Positions 1 through 8,792 of a stretch of 64,000 bases of DNA are shown here, piece after piece. Under the pieces are notes generated by a model. The model had not been told where the DNA came from. It worked only from the letters and a program-made list of their open reading frames with translations, and made no database searches. Position 1 is the stretch's first letter, and every line of letters begins with the position of its first letter. A program made the translations under genes and the position numbers. This stretch comes from Aquipseudomonas alcaligenes_A (GTDB lineage Bacteria > Pseudomonadota > Gammaproteobacteria > Pseudomonadales > Pseudomonadaceae), in the NCBI GenBank assembly GCA_048595745.1, contig CP184361.1. The stretch is one strand, 5' to 3'.

Positions 1-1
1 G

Positions 2-355
2 CTGTTTCGCGTCTGCGGCGTGCTGCTGCTGCTGTCCAGCCTGGCGATTCCCACGCTGCTGCACACGCCGCTGATCTGGCCGCTGCTGGTGGTGTTCGGG
101 GCCGCCGCCGGTGGGCTCTACACCCTGTCGCTGATCCTGGTCGGGCAGTTCTACCGGGATGACGCGCTGGTACGTGCCAACGCTCACATCGCCCTGCTGT
201 GGGGCGCCGGCTGCCTGCTCGGGCCGCTGTCCACCGGCGCTGCCAGCCAGTGGCTGAGCGGTCATGCGCTGCCCCTGCTGATGGCGGCCGGCGCGGCACT
301 GTTCGTCTGGCTGGCCTGGCGCCGTGGGGCGTTCCAGGCGCCGGCGGCTGACTAG
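2..355 (+). CDS. MFS transporter, C-terminal part (cut by window start)
   Basis: The reading frame is open from the window edge and ends with TAG at 353-355, so only the last 117 residues are visible. They are almost all hydrophobic and form about three to four membrane segments, with a short basic tail after WLAWRRG. The pattern GAAAGGLYTLSLILVGQ and the RANA-x-IALLWGAG segment resemble the second half of YcaD-like major facilitator transporters, which sit in the inner membrane. Substrate cannot be inferred. The stop codon overlaps the stop of the convergent regulator gene by two bases, so the genes are packed tail to tail. Confidence 0.7.
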   Translation: MFRVCGVLLLLSSLAIPTLLHTPLIWPLLVVFGAAAGGLYTLSLILVGQFYRDDALVRANAHIALLWGAGCLLGPLSTGAASQWLSGHALPLLMAAGAALFVWLAWRRGAFQAPAAD

Positions 356-1785
356 AGCGCCGCGCCGCCCGGTGTTGGGCTGAGCAGTTCACCCACCGTC
401 TGGCCCACCTGCCGGACCGCCCACTCCAGGTCGGCGGTCATGGCGGTGGCGAAGTTCATGCGCAGGCAGTTGCGGTACTTGCCGGCGGCGGAAAAGATGC
501 TGCCGGGCGCGATCTGCACCTTGTGCGGCGCCAGCAGGCGATTCAGGCGCTGGCTGTCGAAGCCCTGCGGCATCTCCACCCAGAGCATGAAGCCACCCTG
601 CGGCTGGCTGACCCTCACGGCGGCGGGGAAGTGCTGGCTGACCCAGGCCGTCATCCGCTCGCGGCCTCGCGCGTACTGGCTGCGCATGCGCCGCAGGTGT
701 GGCTGGTACTGGCCCTCGCCGATGAATTCGGCCAGCGCCAGCTGCGGCAACTGGGCGCTCATGCCAGTGCTCATGTACTTCATGTGCAGCACCCGCTGCA
801 GGTAGCGCCCCGGCGCGATCCAGCCGATGCGCAGGCCCGGTACCAGGGTCTTGGAGAAGGAGCTGCAGAGCAGCACGCGGCCGTCTTCGTCGAACGACTT
901 GATGGTGCGCGGGCGCGGGTAGCGGTAGGCCAGGTCGCCGTAGATGTCGTCCTCGATGATCGCCAGGTCGTAGCGCTGCGCCAGCTCCAGCAGGGCGCGG
1001 CGATTGGCCTCGGGCATGACGTAGCCGAGCGGGTTGTTGCAGGTCGGGGTCAGCTGGATGGCCTTGATCGGCCACTGCTCGAGGGCCATCTCCAGCGCTT
1101 CCAGATTGATGCCGGTGAGCGGGTCGGTGGGCAGCTCGAGGGCCTTCAGGCCGAACCCCTTGAGCGCCTGCATCACGCCGTGGAAGCTCGGCGAGTCCAC
1201 CGCGACGATATCGCCGGGCTGGCAGATGGCGCGCAGCGCGGCGGACAGCGCCTCGTGGCAGCCGGTGGTGATGATCAGGTCGTCAGGGGCGATCTGGCAG
1301 CCGGAATCCAGCGCCAGGCGCGCCACCTGTTCGCGCAGCAGGACTTCGCCCGCCAGGCTGCCGTAGCTCAGCTCACGCAGGCCCTGGCGCCGGCTCAGGC
1401 GCGACAGGCTGCGCAGCAGCGGCTTGAGCGTGGGCGCATCGATGTCAGGGATGCCGCGGCCCAACTGCACCAGGTCGGCCTGGGCCGGCGTGTTGACCAG
1501 CTCCAGCACCTGGTCCCACTGCGACACTTCCACCGGGCGCTGGGCGGTGCGCCCGACCATGGGCAGCGCCGGGCGCTGGCGGCCGTGTGGTACGAAGTAG
1601 CCGGATTTGGGCCGGGGTTCCACCAGGCCCTCGTCCTCCAGCTCGCGGTAGGCCTGCTGCACGGTACTCAGGCTGACGCCGTGCTCCTGGCTGAGCGCGC
1701 GCACCGAGGGCAGGCGGTCGCCAGGGCGGTACAGGCCCTGTTCGATGCGTTCGCCGAGGATCTCGGCCAGGTTGCGGTAAAGCAT
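352..1785 (-). CDS. MocR-type GntR/aminotransferase regulator
   Basis: 477 residues. Residues 1-70 form a GntR winged helix (YRPGDRLPSVRALS, STVQQAYRELEDEG). The rest is a fold-type I PLP aminotransferase domain with the expected NNPLG, EDDIYGDL and lysine-containing SSFSKTLVPG motifs. MocR proteins use PLP or an amino-acid adduct as effector and usually control a neighbouring, often divergent, gene. The start at 1785 is chosen because the winged helix begins there and GGAGG lies just upstream; the open frame continues to 1980 but that extension is not domain-like. Four copies of an ATACAGAT-type site fill the gap to the divergent DUF1127 gene, suggesting autoregulation and control of that gene. 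Effector unknown. Confidence 0.88.
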   Translation of the reverse strand: MLYRNLAEILGERIEQGLYRPGDRLPSVRALSQEHGVSLSTVQQAYRELEDEGLVEPRPKSGYFVPHGRQRPALPMVGRTAQRPVEVSQWDQVLELVNTPAQADLVQLGRGIPDIDAPTLKPLLRSLSRLSRRQGLRELSYGSLAGEVLLREQVARLALDSGCQIAPDDLIITTGCHEALSAALRAICQPGDIVAVDSPSFHGVMQALKGFGLKALELPTDPLTGINLEALEMALEQWPIKAIQLTPTCNNPLGYVMPEANRRALLELAQRYDLAIIEDDIYGDLAYRYPRPRTIKSFDEDGRVLLCSSFSKTLVPGLRIGWIAPGRYLQRVLHMKYMSTGMSAQLPQLALAEFIGEGQYQPHLRRMRSQYARGRERMTAWVSQHFPAAVRVSQPQGGFMLWVEMPQGFDSQRLNRLLAPHKVQIAPGSIFSAAGKYRNCLRMNFATAMTADLEWAVRQVGQTVGELLSPTPGGAAL

Positions 1786-1803
1786 GGCGGCCTCCGTCAG
1801 ACC

Positions 1804-1926
1804 ATACAGATGACGGCAAAAAGCAGGATTCAGTGGGGCGCACACAGAATCTGTATGGATCAAAAGTCCATTCTTTGAATCTGTATCCTGTTTCGTGCGA
1901 CCCGCATCATGGTCCTCCATACAGAT
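1804..1926. promoter_or_regulatory. Four-copy operator between MocR and DUF1127 genes
   Basis: The octamer ATACAGAT occurs at 1804-1811 and 1919-1926, and its reverse complement ATCTGTAT at 1849-1856 and 1879-1886. The outer pair and the 1849 copy share the longer core CCATACAGAT. Repeated half-sites in direct and inverted orientation are typical of MocR operators. The block lies upstream of both divergent genes. That it binds the adjacent regulator is inferred from position and symmetry. Confidence 0.6.
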
Positions 1927-1944
1927 CGGTGCAAGGAGGTCGAC

Positions 1945-2175
1945 ATGCCGCAGCCATGGGAACGCCAGGAAACAGTCCATCCCGAGACAGGGAAGCCCGC
2001 GCGTGGAGGGATCGGCGTCGCGCTCGTGCTGTTCGGGCGCTGGCGGGCCTGGCGCCGTCGCCTGCAGACGCGCCAGGCGTTGCGCTATCTCAGCGACGAG
2101 CAGTTGCGCGATATCGGCCTCAGCCGGGCGCAGGCCCGGACCGAGGTCGAGCGTCCGTTCTGGACGCTGTGGTGA
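1945..2175 (+). CDS. DUF1127 (YjiS-like) small protein
   Basis: 76 residues. The C-terminal half carries the family pattern: a basic WRAWRRRLQTRQAL helix followed by YLSDEQLRDIGLSRAQ, then acidic and aromatic residues. DUF1127 proteins are short, arginine-rich and poorly understood; some have been linked to RNA turnover and to phosphate or carbon responses. The start at 1945 has a strong AAGGAGGT site at 1933-1940. It is transcribed away from the MocR regulator across the four-copy operator, so it is the probable regulatory target. The exact role is unknown. Confidence 0.8.
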   Translation: MPQPWERQETVHPETGKPARGGIGVALVLFGRWRAWRRRLQTRQALRYLSDEQLRDIGLSRAQARTEVERPFWTLW

Positions 2176-2181
2176 GGGCGG

Positions 2182-3516
2182 TCAGGCCAGGCCGACCGCT
2201 TCCTTGAGGCGGTACCAGGCCATGCCCAGGGCCAGCAGCGGCGAGCGCAGGTGTTTGCCGCCGGGGAAGGTGATGTGCGGTACGCGGTTGAACAGCTCGA
2301 AGCCGCCGCCCTGCTCGCCGGCAATCGCCTCGGCCAGCAGCTTGCCGGCCAGGTGCGTGGCGTTGACCCCGTGCCCGGCGTAGGCCTGGGCGTGGTAGAC
2401 GTTGGGCTGATCCTTGAGGCGGCCGATCTGCGGCAGGCGGTTGGCGCCGATGCCGATCATCCCGCCCCACTGGAAGTCGATCCTCACGTCTTTCAGGTTG
2501 GGGAAGACTTGCAGCATTTTCGGCCGCATATAGGCGGCAATGTCTGCCGGATCGCGACCGGAATAATGGCAGGCGCCGCCGAACAGCAGGCGGTTGTCGG
2601 CCGACAGGCGATAGTAGTCCAGCGCCACGCGCTGGTCGCACAGCGCCATATTCTGCGGGATCAGCGCGCGTGCGCGCGCTTCGCCCAGCGGCTCGGTGGC
2701 GATCACGTAGCTGCCGGCGGGCAGTACCTTGCCGCCCAGCTCCGGGTCCAGGCCGTTGAGGTAGGCATTGCAGGCCAGGACCAGGGTCTTGGCGCGCACA
2801 CTGCCGCGGGCGGTGTGTACCTTCACCTCGGGGCCGTAGTCGATGCGGCTCACCGGCGAGTGTTCGAACAGGCGCACGCCCAGCGAGGCCGCCGCGGCTG
2901 CCTCGCCCAGGGCCAGGTTGAGCGGGTGCAGGTGGCCCGAGCCCATGTCGATCATGCCGCCGCAGTAACGGTCGGAGCCGACGACCTGGTGCATCTGCTG
3001 CGGTTGCAGCAGACGCAGTTCGTGGCGGTAGCCGAGGCTTTCCAGCTCGGCCTTGTCCTCGGCGAAGCCGTCCAGGTGGGCCGGCTTGTTGGCCAGGTCG
3101 CAGTAGCCCCAGGTCAGGTCGCAGTCGATCTGGAACTCTTCCACGCGGCGACGCACCAGCTCCACCGCTTCCAGGCCCATCAGCTTGAGCTGGCGCACGC
3201 CGTCGGCGCCGATCACCGGCTCGAACTGTTCGACGCCATGGCCGACCCCGCGGATCAGCTGGCCGCCGTTGCGCCCGCTGGCACCCCAGCCGACCAGATG
3301 GGCTTCCAGCAGCACCACCGAGAAGCCTTTGCGGGCCAGTTCGATGGCGGTGTTGAGGCCGGAGAAGCCGCCGCCGACGATGCACACGTCGGCCAGTTCC
3401 TCGCCTGCCAGTGTCGGGTAGCTCAGCTGGCGGTTGGCCGTGGCGGCGTAGTAGGAGGCGGCGTGCTGGTCGCTGTGCACGGCGGGGCGTTGCGGCTGGT
3501 GAACGCGGGCGTTCAT
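2182..3516 (-). CDS. FAD-dependent amine oxidoreductase (PuuB/PauB-like)
   Basis: 444 residues of the DAO family. The FAD Rossmann motif VCIVGGGFSGLNTA is at about residues 45-58, and the family signature GWGASGRNGGQ follows at about 76-86. The C-terminal part has the usual GMIGIGANRLPQIG and AYAGHGVNAT nucleotide-contact segments. Close relatives oxidise gamma-glutamylputrescine or similar glutamylated polyamines to an aldehyde, H2O2 and ammonia in the cytoplasm. The substrate here is inferred only from the family. A class I glutamine amidotransferase of the PuuD family lies at 18.3 kb but is not in the same transcription unit. Full length, no damage seen. Confidence 0.85.
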   Translation of the reverse strand: MNARVHQPQRPAVHSDQHAASYYAATANRQLSYPTLAGEELADVCIVGGGFSGLNTAIELARKGFSVVLLEAHLVGWGASGRNGGQLIRGVGHGVEQFEPVIGADGVRQLKLMGLEAVELVRRRVEEFQIDCDLTWGYCDLANKPAHLDGFAEDKAELESLGYRHELRLLQPQQMHQVVGSDRYCGGMIDMGSGHLHPLNLALGEAAAAASLGVRLFEHSPVSRIDYGPEVKVHTARGSVRAKTLVLACNAYLNGLDPELGGKVLPAGSYVIATEPLGEARARALIPQNMALCDQRVALDYYRLSADNRLLFGGACHYSGRDPADIAAYMRPKMLQVFPNLKDVRIDFQWGGMIGIGANRLPQIGRLKDQPNVYHAQAYAGHGVNATHLAGKLLAEAIAGEQGGGFELFNRVPHITFPGGKHLRSPLLALGMAWYRLKEAVGLA

Positions 3517-3674
3517 GTGCGAAATCCTGAGTTGTGTGTTGTTAAAATTTTACGCAGCTTAAGCATGGCCCATGCCAGGCGCCAAGAGCGCCCCAGGAAA
3601 AACTCTTTTCACTCGCAGTCATCGACGCCGCTGCCGCGCGGATACACTAGCGGGATTCAGCACAAGGCCCGCCA

Positions 3675-4028
3675 ATGAGTTGCACCGACCGCAAGATCGA
3701 CCAGCTGCGCCGGCAGATTCCGCGCTTCGCCTGCGTGCCTGGCTGCCATGACTGCTGCGGCCCGGTGACGGCGTCGTCCGAAGAGCTGGCGCGCCTGCCG
3801 GTCAAGAGCGATGCCGAGCATGAGGCCGCGCTGGCCGAGTACAACTGCGTGCACCTCGGCCCGCAGGGCTGCACCGTGTATGACCAGCGTCCGCTGATCT
3901 GCCGCCTGTTCGGTACCACGCCGAACCTGCCGTGCCCGCGCGGCCAGGGGCCGGACACGCCGATCGAGCCGGCCGTTGAGCGCCAGGTACACCGGCTGAT
4001 CGCCAGTACCCGCCAACGCCTGGTCTAG
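3675..4028 (+). CDS. YkgJ-family cysteine-cluster protein
   Basis: 117 residues. Cysteines are arranged as CVPGCHDCC near the N terminus, then C-x-HLGPQGC and RPLICRLFG, which is the YkgJ/Fe-S oxidoreductase-like zinc or iron cluster pattern. The family is widespread in Pseudomonas and its biochemical function is not established. The start at 3675 lies about 160 bases from the divergent FAD oxidoreductase start. It is a single gene that converges on the Lrp-type regulator, with 10 bases between the stops. Confidence 0.8.
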   Translation: MSCTDRKIDQLRRQIPRFACVPGCHDCCGPVTASSEELARLPVKSDAEHEAALAEYNCVHLGPQGCTVYDQRPLICRLFGTTPNLPCPRGQGPDTPIEPAVERQVHRLIASTRQRLV

Positions 4029-4038
4029 CCCGCAGCCT

Positions 4039-4527
4039 TTATTCCGGCACCGGCAGAGTCAGTGACTCCTTGACCTCTTCCATGACGATGTAGGACTTCG
4101 ACTCGCGCACATGCGGCAGCTTGAGCAGGATGTCACCGAGCAGCTTGCGGTAGCTGGCCATCTCGTTGATCCGCGCCTTCACCAGGTAGTCGAAGTCGCC
4201 ACTGACCAGGTGGCACTCCAGCACATGCGGCAGCTTGAGCACGGCGCGGCGGAAGTCCTCGAAGGTGTCGCCGGATTTGTAGTCCAGGCTGATCTCGACG
4301 AACACCAGCAGGCTGGCCTTGAGCTGCTGCGGATTGAGGCGGGCGTGGTAGCCCATGATGATGCCCTCGCGCTCCAGGCGGCGGACGCGCTCGGTGCAGG
4401 GCGTGGTGGACAGGCCGACCCGCTCGCCCAGCTCGGTGAAGCTGATGCGCCCGTCCTCCTGGAGGATGCGCAGGATGTTGCGGTCGATCTTGTCCAGCTC
4501 GCGGCGGCTCTGGTGCTGGGTGCGCAT
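4039..4527 (-). CDS. dadR: Lrp/AsnC-family regulator of the dad operon
   Basis: 162 residues. An N-terminal winged helix (LDKIDRNILRILQEDGR, then LSTTPCTERVRRLE) is followed by the RAM effector domain (ECHLVSGDFDYLVKAR). Lrp-type activators of this locus respond to alanine and turn on dadA and dadX. The start at 4527 is chosen because GGAG lies 8 bases upstream and the protein then has the usual Lrp length; the open frame reaches 4644. It is divergent from dadA across about 230 bases that should hold the shared regulatory sites. The symbol follows P. aeruginosa usage and synteny. Confidence 0.88.
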   Translation of the reverse strand: MRTQHQSRRELDKIDRNILRILQEDGRISFTELGERVGLSTTPCTERVRRLEREGIIMGYHARLNPQQLKASLLVFVEISLDYKSGDTFEDFRRAVLKLPHVLECHLVSGDFDYLVKARINEMASYRKLLGDILLKLPHVRESKSYIVMEEVKESLTLPVPE

Positions 4528-4754
4528 GATGTGCTCCGTAGGGAATAACTGAACGCGATAATTCACTGGCGTTGAGGCGAATATATAGCCATATCGCCTG
4601 GATGCAATCCTGTGAAAACGCTCTACGTCGAGAACTAACGCCAAATGCTCAGCGATAAACAGTGAATATCGCTACTTGCGCCTTCCTATACTGCGCCCAT
4701 CTACGGTCAAAATAACAAACGCTCGCGGGCTCGCCCTGCAGCGAGGAGGCGAAG

Positions 4755-6053
4755 ATGCGTGTTCTGGTGCTCGGCAGCGGTGTGATCGGTACCGCCAGTG
4801 CCTATTATCTGGCCCGTGCCGGCTTCGAGGTGGTGGTGGTCGACCGCCAGAACGGCCCGGCCCTGGAAACCAGCTTCGCCAACGCCGGCCAGGTTTCGCC
4901 CGGCTACGCCTCGCCCTGGGCTGCCCCGGGTGTGCCGCTGAAGGCCATCAAGTGGCTGCTGCAGAAGCACGCGCCGCTGGCGATCAAAGCCACCGCCGAT
5001 ATCGACCAGTACCTGTGGATGGCGCAAATGCTGCGCAACTGCACCGCTGCCCGTTACGCGGTGAACAAGGAGCGCATGGTGCGCCTGTCCGAGTACAGCC
5101 GTGACTGCCTCGACGAGCTGCGCGCCGAGACCGGCATCGCCTACGAAGGCCGCCAGCTGGGCACCACCCAGCTGTTCCGCACCCAGGCCCAGGTCGACAA
5201 CGCGGCCAAGGACATCGCCGTGCTGGAAGCCTCCGGCGTGCCTTACGAGCTGCTCGACCGCGACGCCATCGCCCGGGTCGAACCGGCCCTGGCCGGGGTC
5301 AAGGACAAGCTGGCCGGCGCCCTGCGCCTGCCCAACGACCAGACCGGCGACTGCCAGATGTTCACCAGCAAGCTGGCGCAGATGGCCAAGGACCTCGGCG
5401 TCGAATTCCGCTTCGGCTGCAACATCGAGCGCCTGGACCACGCCGGCGACCGCATCAACGGCGTGTGGATCGACGGCAAGCTGGAGACCGCCGACCGCTA
5501 CGTGCTCGCCCTCGGCAGCTACAGCCCGCAGCTGCTCAAGCCGCTGGGCATCAAGGCGCCGGTCTACCCGCTCAAGGGTTACTCGCTGACCGTGCCGATC
5601 ACCAATGCGGCGATGGCGCCGACCTCGACCATCCTTGATGAGACCTACAAGGTCGCCATCACCCGCTTCGACAACCGCATCCGCGTTGGCGGCATGGCCG
5701 AGATCGCCGGTTTCGACCTGTCGCTCAACCCGGCCCGCCGCGCCACCCTGGAGATGATCACCAACGATCTTTACCCGCAGGGCGGCGATGTCAGCCGTGC
5801 TGAATTCTGGACCGGCCTGCGTCCGGCCACCCCGGATGGCACGCCCATCGTCGGCGCCACCGCCTACCGCAACCTGTTCCTCAACACCGGACACGGTACC
5901 CTTGGCTGGACCATGGCCTGCGGCTCCGGTCGTTTCCTCGCCGACCTGATGGCGAACAAGCGTCCGCAGATCAGCGCCGAAGGCCTGGATATTTCCCGTT
6001 ATGGCCGCACCAAGGAGAGCCACAAGCATGTCCATCCAGCGCCTGCGCATTGA
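4755..6053 (+). CDS. dadA: D-amino-acid dehydrogenase, small subunit
   Basis: 432 residues, the normal DadA length. The N-terminal FAD motif is VLGSGVIGTASAYYLARAG. The DadA pattern SFANAGQVSPGYASPWAAPG follows, and the C-terminal LNTGHGTLGWTMACGSG closes the FAD site. DadA oxidises D-alanine and other D-amino acids to keto acids at the inner membrane and passes electrons to the respiratory chain. It is the first gene of dadA-ridA-dadX, which together convert L-alanine through D-alanine to pyruvate. A GAGGAGG ribosome site precedes the ATG. The 3' end overlaps ridA. Confidence 0.97.
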   Translation: MRVLVLGSGVIGTASAYYLARAGFEVVVVDRQNGPALETSFANAGQVSPGYASPWAAPGVPLKAIKWLLQKHAPLAIKATADIDQYLWMAQMLRNCTAARYAVNKERMVRLSEYSRDCLDELRAETGIAYEGRQLGTTQLFRTQAQVDNAAKDIAVLEASGVPYELLDRDAIARVEPALAGVKDKLAGALRLPNDQTGDCQMFTSKLAQMAKDLGVEFRFGCNIERLDHAGDRINGVWIDGKLETADRYVLALGSYSPQLLKPLGIKAPVYPLKGYSLTVPITNAAMAPTSTILDETYKVAITRFDNRIRVGGMAEIAGFDLSLNPARRATLEMITNDLYPQGGDVSRAEFWTGLRPATPDGTPIVGATAYRNLFLNTGHGTLGWTMACGSGRFLADLMANKRPQISAEGLDISRYGRTKESHKHVHPAPAH

Positions 6054-6378
6054 GAAGCGCTACAGCGAAATCGTCATCCACAACGGCACCGTCTACCTGG
6101 CGGGCCAGTTGGCGGACGATTACGACGGCGATATCCGTGAGCAGACCCGTCAGACCCTGGCCAACATCGACCGCTTCCTGGCCGAGGCCGGCAGCGACAA
6201 GACCAAGATCCTCTCGGTGACCATCTACCTCAAGGACATGGCCGACTATGCCGGCCTCAACGAGGTGTACGACGCCTGGGTGGCCGAGGGTGCCGCCCCG
6301 GCCCGCGCCTGCCTCGAGGCCAAGCTGTATGACCCGCGCGTGCTGGTGGAGATGATGGTCGTCGCCGCACAAGCCTGA
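6028..6378 (+). CDS. RidA-family enamine/imine deaminase
   Basis: 116 residues of the YjgF/YER057c/UK114 family: an N-terminal YSEIVIHNGTVYLAGQ strand pair, a central LANIDRFLAEAGSD helix and the conserved C-terminal arginine in PARACLEAKL. RidA enzymes hydrolyse reactive 2-aminoacrylate-type imines, which arise during amino-acid oxidation, so its place directly after dadA fits. The start at 6028 lies inside the dadA end (26-base overlap) with AAGGAGAG upstream, implying translational coupling. A strong terminator follows. Confidence 0.92.
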   Translation: MSIQRLRIEKRYSEIVIHNGTVYLAGQLADDYDGDIREQTRQTLANIDRFLAEAGSDKTKILSVTIYLKDMADYAGLNEVYDAWVAEGAAPARACLEAKLYDPRVLVEMMVVAAQA

Positions 6379-6389
6379 ACATCCCTTTG

Positions 6390-6416
6390 GCCCGGCACCC
6401 CCGCCGGGCTTTTTTT
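6390..6416 (+). terminator. Rho-independent terminator after ridA
   Basis: A perfect 7-bp stem, GCCCGGC (6390-6396) with GCCGGGC (6403-6409), has a 6-base loop and a seven-T run at 6410-6416. It sits between ridA and dadX, so dadX expression needs read-through or a second promoter. Confidence 0.85.
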
Positions 6417-6436
6417 AACCGAATGAAGTAGCCGCC

Positions 6437-7510
6437 ATGCGTCCCGCCCGTGCCCTGATCGACCTCGAAGCCCTGCGCCACAACTACCGCCTCGCCCGCG
6501 AGATCAGCGGTGCCAGGGCGCTCGCGGTGGTCAAGGCGGACGCCTACGGGCATGGTGCCACGCGCTGTGCTGCCGCCCTGGAAGCTGAGGCCGACGGGTT
6601 CGCCGTAGCCTGCATCGAGGAGGCGCTGGAGCTGCGCTATGCCGGCATCCGCAAGCCGATCCTGCTGCTCGAGGGGTTCTTCGAGGAGAGCGAACTGAGC
6701 CTGATCGACCAGCACCAGCTGTGGTGCGTGGTACATGCCACCTGGCAGGTCGAGGCGATCGAGCGCGCGCGCCTGGCGCGGCCGCTGCAGGTGTGGCTGA
6801 AGCTCGATTCCGGCATGCACCGGGTCGGTCTGCACCCGGCCGAGTACCGGGATGCCCATGCCCGCCTGCTGGCCAGCGGCAAGGTCGAGAAGATCGTGCT
6901 GATGAGCCACTTCGCTCGCGCCGACGAGCTGGATTGTCCGCGCAGCGAGGAGCAGGTCGCGGTGTTCGAACAGGCGCGTGCCGGCCTGCAGGCCGAGGTC
7001 AGCCTGCGCAACTCGCCGGCCATCCTCGGTTGGCCGGCCATCGCCAGCGACTGGGTGCGCCCCGGCATCATGCTCTACGGTGCCACGCCCTTCGAGCAGG
7101 ACCAGGTCCAGGCCGCGCGCCTGCGCCCGGTGATGACCCTGGAGTCGAAGATCATCAGCGTACGCGAGCTGCCGGCCGGCGAGCCGGTGGGTTATGGCGC
7201 ACGCTTCGTCGCCGAGCGGCCGACCCGCGTCGGTGTGGTGGCCATGGGCTATGCCGATGGCTATCCGCGGCATGCCGCCACCGGCACGCCAATCATGGTC
7301 GATGGGCTGATGACCCGCCTGATCGGCCGGGTATCCATGGACATGCTGACCGTCGACCTCACCGACCTGCCCGGCGCAGGTCTGGGGAGTCGGGTCGAGC
7401 TGTGGGGGCGCAACGTCTCCGCCAGTGCCGTGGCCTATGGTTGCGGCAGCATTCCGTACCAGTTGTTCTGCAACCTGAAGCGGGTGCCGAGGCTCTATTC
7501 CGGGGGCTAG
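6437..7510 (+). CDS. dadX: Catabolic alanine racemase
   Basis: 357 residues. The PLP lysine is in AVVKADAYGHGA near residue 30-40. The second catalytic residue, a tyrosine, is in GYGARF at about residue 255, and SMDMLTVDLTD follows. It interconverts L- and D-alanine in the cytoplasm, feeding D-alanine to DadA. It is the third gene of the dad cluster, about 20 bases beyond the ridA terminator. Length and motifs are normal for DadX/Alr, and the catabolic assignment rests on the dadA linkage. Confidence 0.96.
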   Translation: MRPARALIDLEALRHNYRLAREISGARALAVVKADAYGHGATRCAAALEAEADGFAVACIEEALELRYAGIRKPILLLEGFFEESELSLIDQHQLWCVVHATWQVEAIERARLARPLQVWLKLDSGMHRVGLHPAEYRDAHARLLASGKVEKIVLMSHFARADELDCPRSEEQVAVFEQARAGLQAEVSLRNSPAILGWPAIASDWVRPGIMLYGATPFEQDQVQAARLRPVMTLESKIISVRELPAGEPVGYGARFVAERPTRVGVVAMGYADGYPRHAATGTPIMVDGLMTRLIGRVSMDMLTVDLTDLPGAGLGSRVELWGRNVSASAVAYGCGSIPYQLFCNLKRVPRLYSGG

Positions 7511-7613
7511 CCGTCACGGGGCGGGGCAATTGCGTTTGCAGTGTTGTAAATACTGAACACTGGCCGCATCATACGGCCACCCAGATGCCTTGCTCCCAGG
7601 GAGGACCCCCGCA

Positions 7614-8162
7614 TTGGACGTCGGTGTTCGACTGCAATCTATCCGTAAACTCAAAGGCCTTTCCCAGCGTGAACTCGCCAAGCGGGCGGGTGTCACCAAC
7701 AGCACCATCTCGATGATCGAGAAAAACAGCGTGAGCCCTTCGATCAGCTCGCTGAAGAAGGTGCTCGGCGGCATCCCCATGTCGCTGGTCGAGTTTTTCT
7801 CTCTCGATCTGGAGCAGGACAACCACACTCAGGTGGTGTACCGGGCCGACGAACTGACCGACCTTTCCAGCGGTGCCGTGACCATGAAGCTCATTGGCAA
7901 GGCGCACCCCAATCGGACCATTACCTTCCTCGACGAAACCTACCCGCCGGGCACCGATACCGGTGAGGAAATGCTCAACCATGACGGCGAGGAAGCCGGC
8001 ATGCTGGTCGACGGCCGTTTGGAGCTGACCGTGGGCGCCGAGGTGTTTGTGCTGGAGCCGGGCGACAGCTACTACTTCGACAGCACCAAGCCGCATCGCT
8101 TCCGTAACCCCTACGACAAGCCGGCGCGACTGATCAGCGCCACCACGCCGGCGAACTTCTGA
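7614..8162 (+). CDS. HTH-cupin transcriptional regulator (PuuR-like)
   Basis: 182 residues. An XRE helix-turn-helix at residues 5-60 (LSQRELAKRAGVTNSTISMIE) is followed by a cupin at about 105-180 (EEAGMLVDGRLELTVG, then EPGDSYYFDSTKPHRFRNP). Such proteins commonly repress polyamine, putrescine or amino-acid catabolic genes. The start is taken as TTG at 7614 because GGGAGGA precedes it by 8 bases and the HTH begins at once; an upstream in-frame TTG at 7590 is less likely. It lies just after dadX in the same orientation. Confidence 0.9.
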   Translation: MDVGVRLQSIRKLKGLSQRELAKRAGVTNSTISMIEKNSVSPSISSLKKVLGGIPMSLVEFFSLDLEQDNHTQVVYRADELTDLSSGAVTMKLIGKAHPNRTITFLDETYPPGTDTGEEMLNHDGEEAGMLVDGRLELTVGAEVFVLEPGDSYYFDSTKPHRFRNPYDKPARLISATTPANF

Positions 8163-8295
8163 GTCGGCAGCGGGCGTTGCCTTACGCAATGCCCCTGCGA
8201 CAAGTTGGGTTGTTCCGGCCAGCCGGCCGAACCGTTATACTGCGCCCGCTCGCGAAACCGTGGCCGCGGGCGTTTCTAGCCAATGAGGGTGTACC

Positions 8296-8718
8296 GTGAA
8301 CCTGATCAAGAAGATGCTGGCGGCTCAAGCTGCCGTATTGGCCCTGTGGGCTGTGAGCGCTCAGGCTGCGACCAATGATGAGATCGCCGAGCGCATCAAG
8401 CCGGTTGGCGAGGTCTGCGTCCAGGGTGAAGAGTGCAAGGGCGTCGGCGCCGTTGCCGTGGCTGCCGGTGGTGGCGCCAAGTCGCCGGACGACGTGATCG
8501 CCGCCCACTGTGGCGCCTGCCACAACGCGGGTGTGCTGGGTGCGCCGAAGGTTGGCGATACCGCTGCCTGGAAAGCGCGTGCCGATGCCAAGGGCGGCCT
8601 GGATGGCATTCTCAAGTCGGCTATCGCCGGCATCAACGCCATGCCGCCGAAAGGCACCTGCGCCACCTGCTCGGACGACGAGCTGATGGGCGCTATCAAG
8701 AAGATGTCCGGTCTGTAA
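8296..8718 (+). CDS. Cytochrome c5 family protein
   Basis: 140 residues with a GTG start. A signal peptide (LIKKMLAAQAAVLALWAVSAQA) targets it to the periplasm. A single haem c motif, CGACH, and a distal methionine in AMPPKGTC match cytochrome c5. The pair of cysteines in CATC after the methionine is also typical of the c5 class and forms a disulphide. It transfers electrons in respiratory chains. A strong terminator follows, and synteny supports the P. aeruginosa cycB position. Confidence 0.93.
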   Translation: MNLIKKMLAAQAAVLALWAVSAQAATNDEIAERIKPVGEVCVQGEECKGVGAVAVAAGGGAKSPDDVIAAHCGACHNAGVLGAPKVGDTAAWKARADAKGGLDGILKSAIAGINAMPPKGTCATCSDDELMGAIKKMSGL

Positions 8719-8734
8719 CAGCCGCCAGCTTCTG

Positions 8735-8762
8735 AAAAAACCGCCTTCGGGCGGTTTTTTTT
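8735..8762 (+). terminator. Rho-independent terminator after cytochrome c5 gene
   Basis: A run of six A is followed by CCGCC, a TTCG tetraloop (8746-8749), GGCGG and eight T. The A and T tracts make it active in both directions, so it also serves the convergent WG-repeat gene. Confidence 0.9.
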
Positions 8763-8792
8763 GTGCCTGTCATTGACTGTGCAGGCTGCGGT

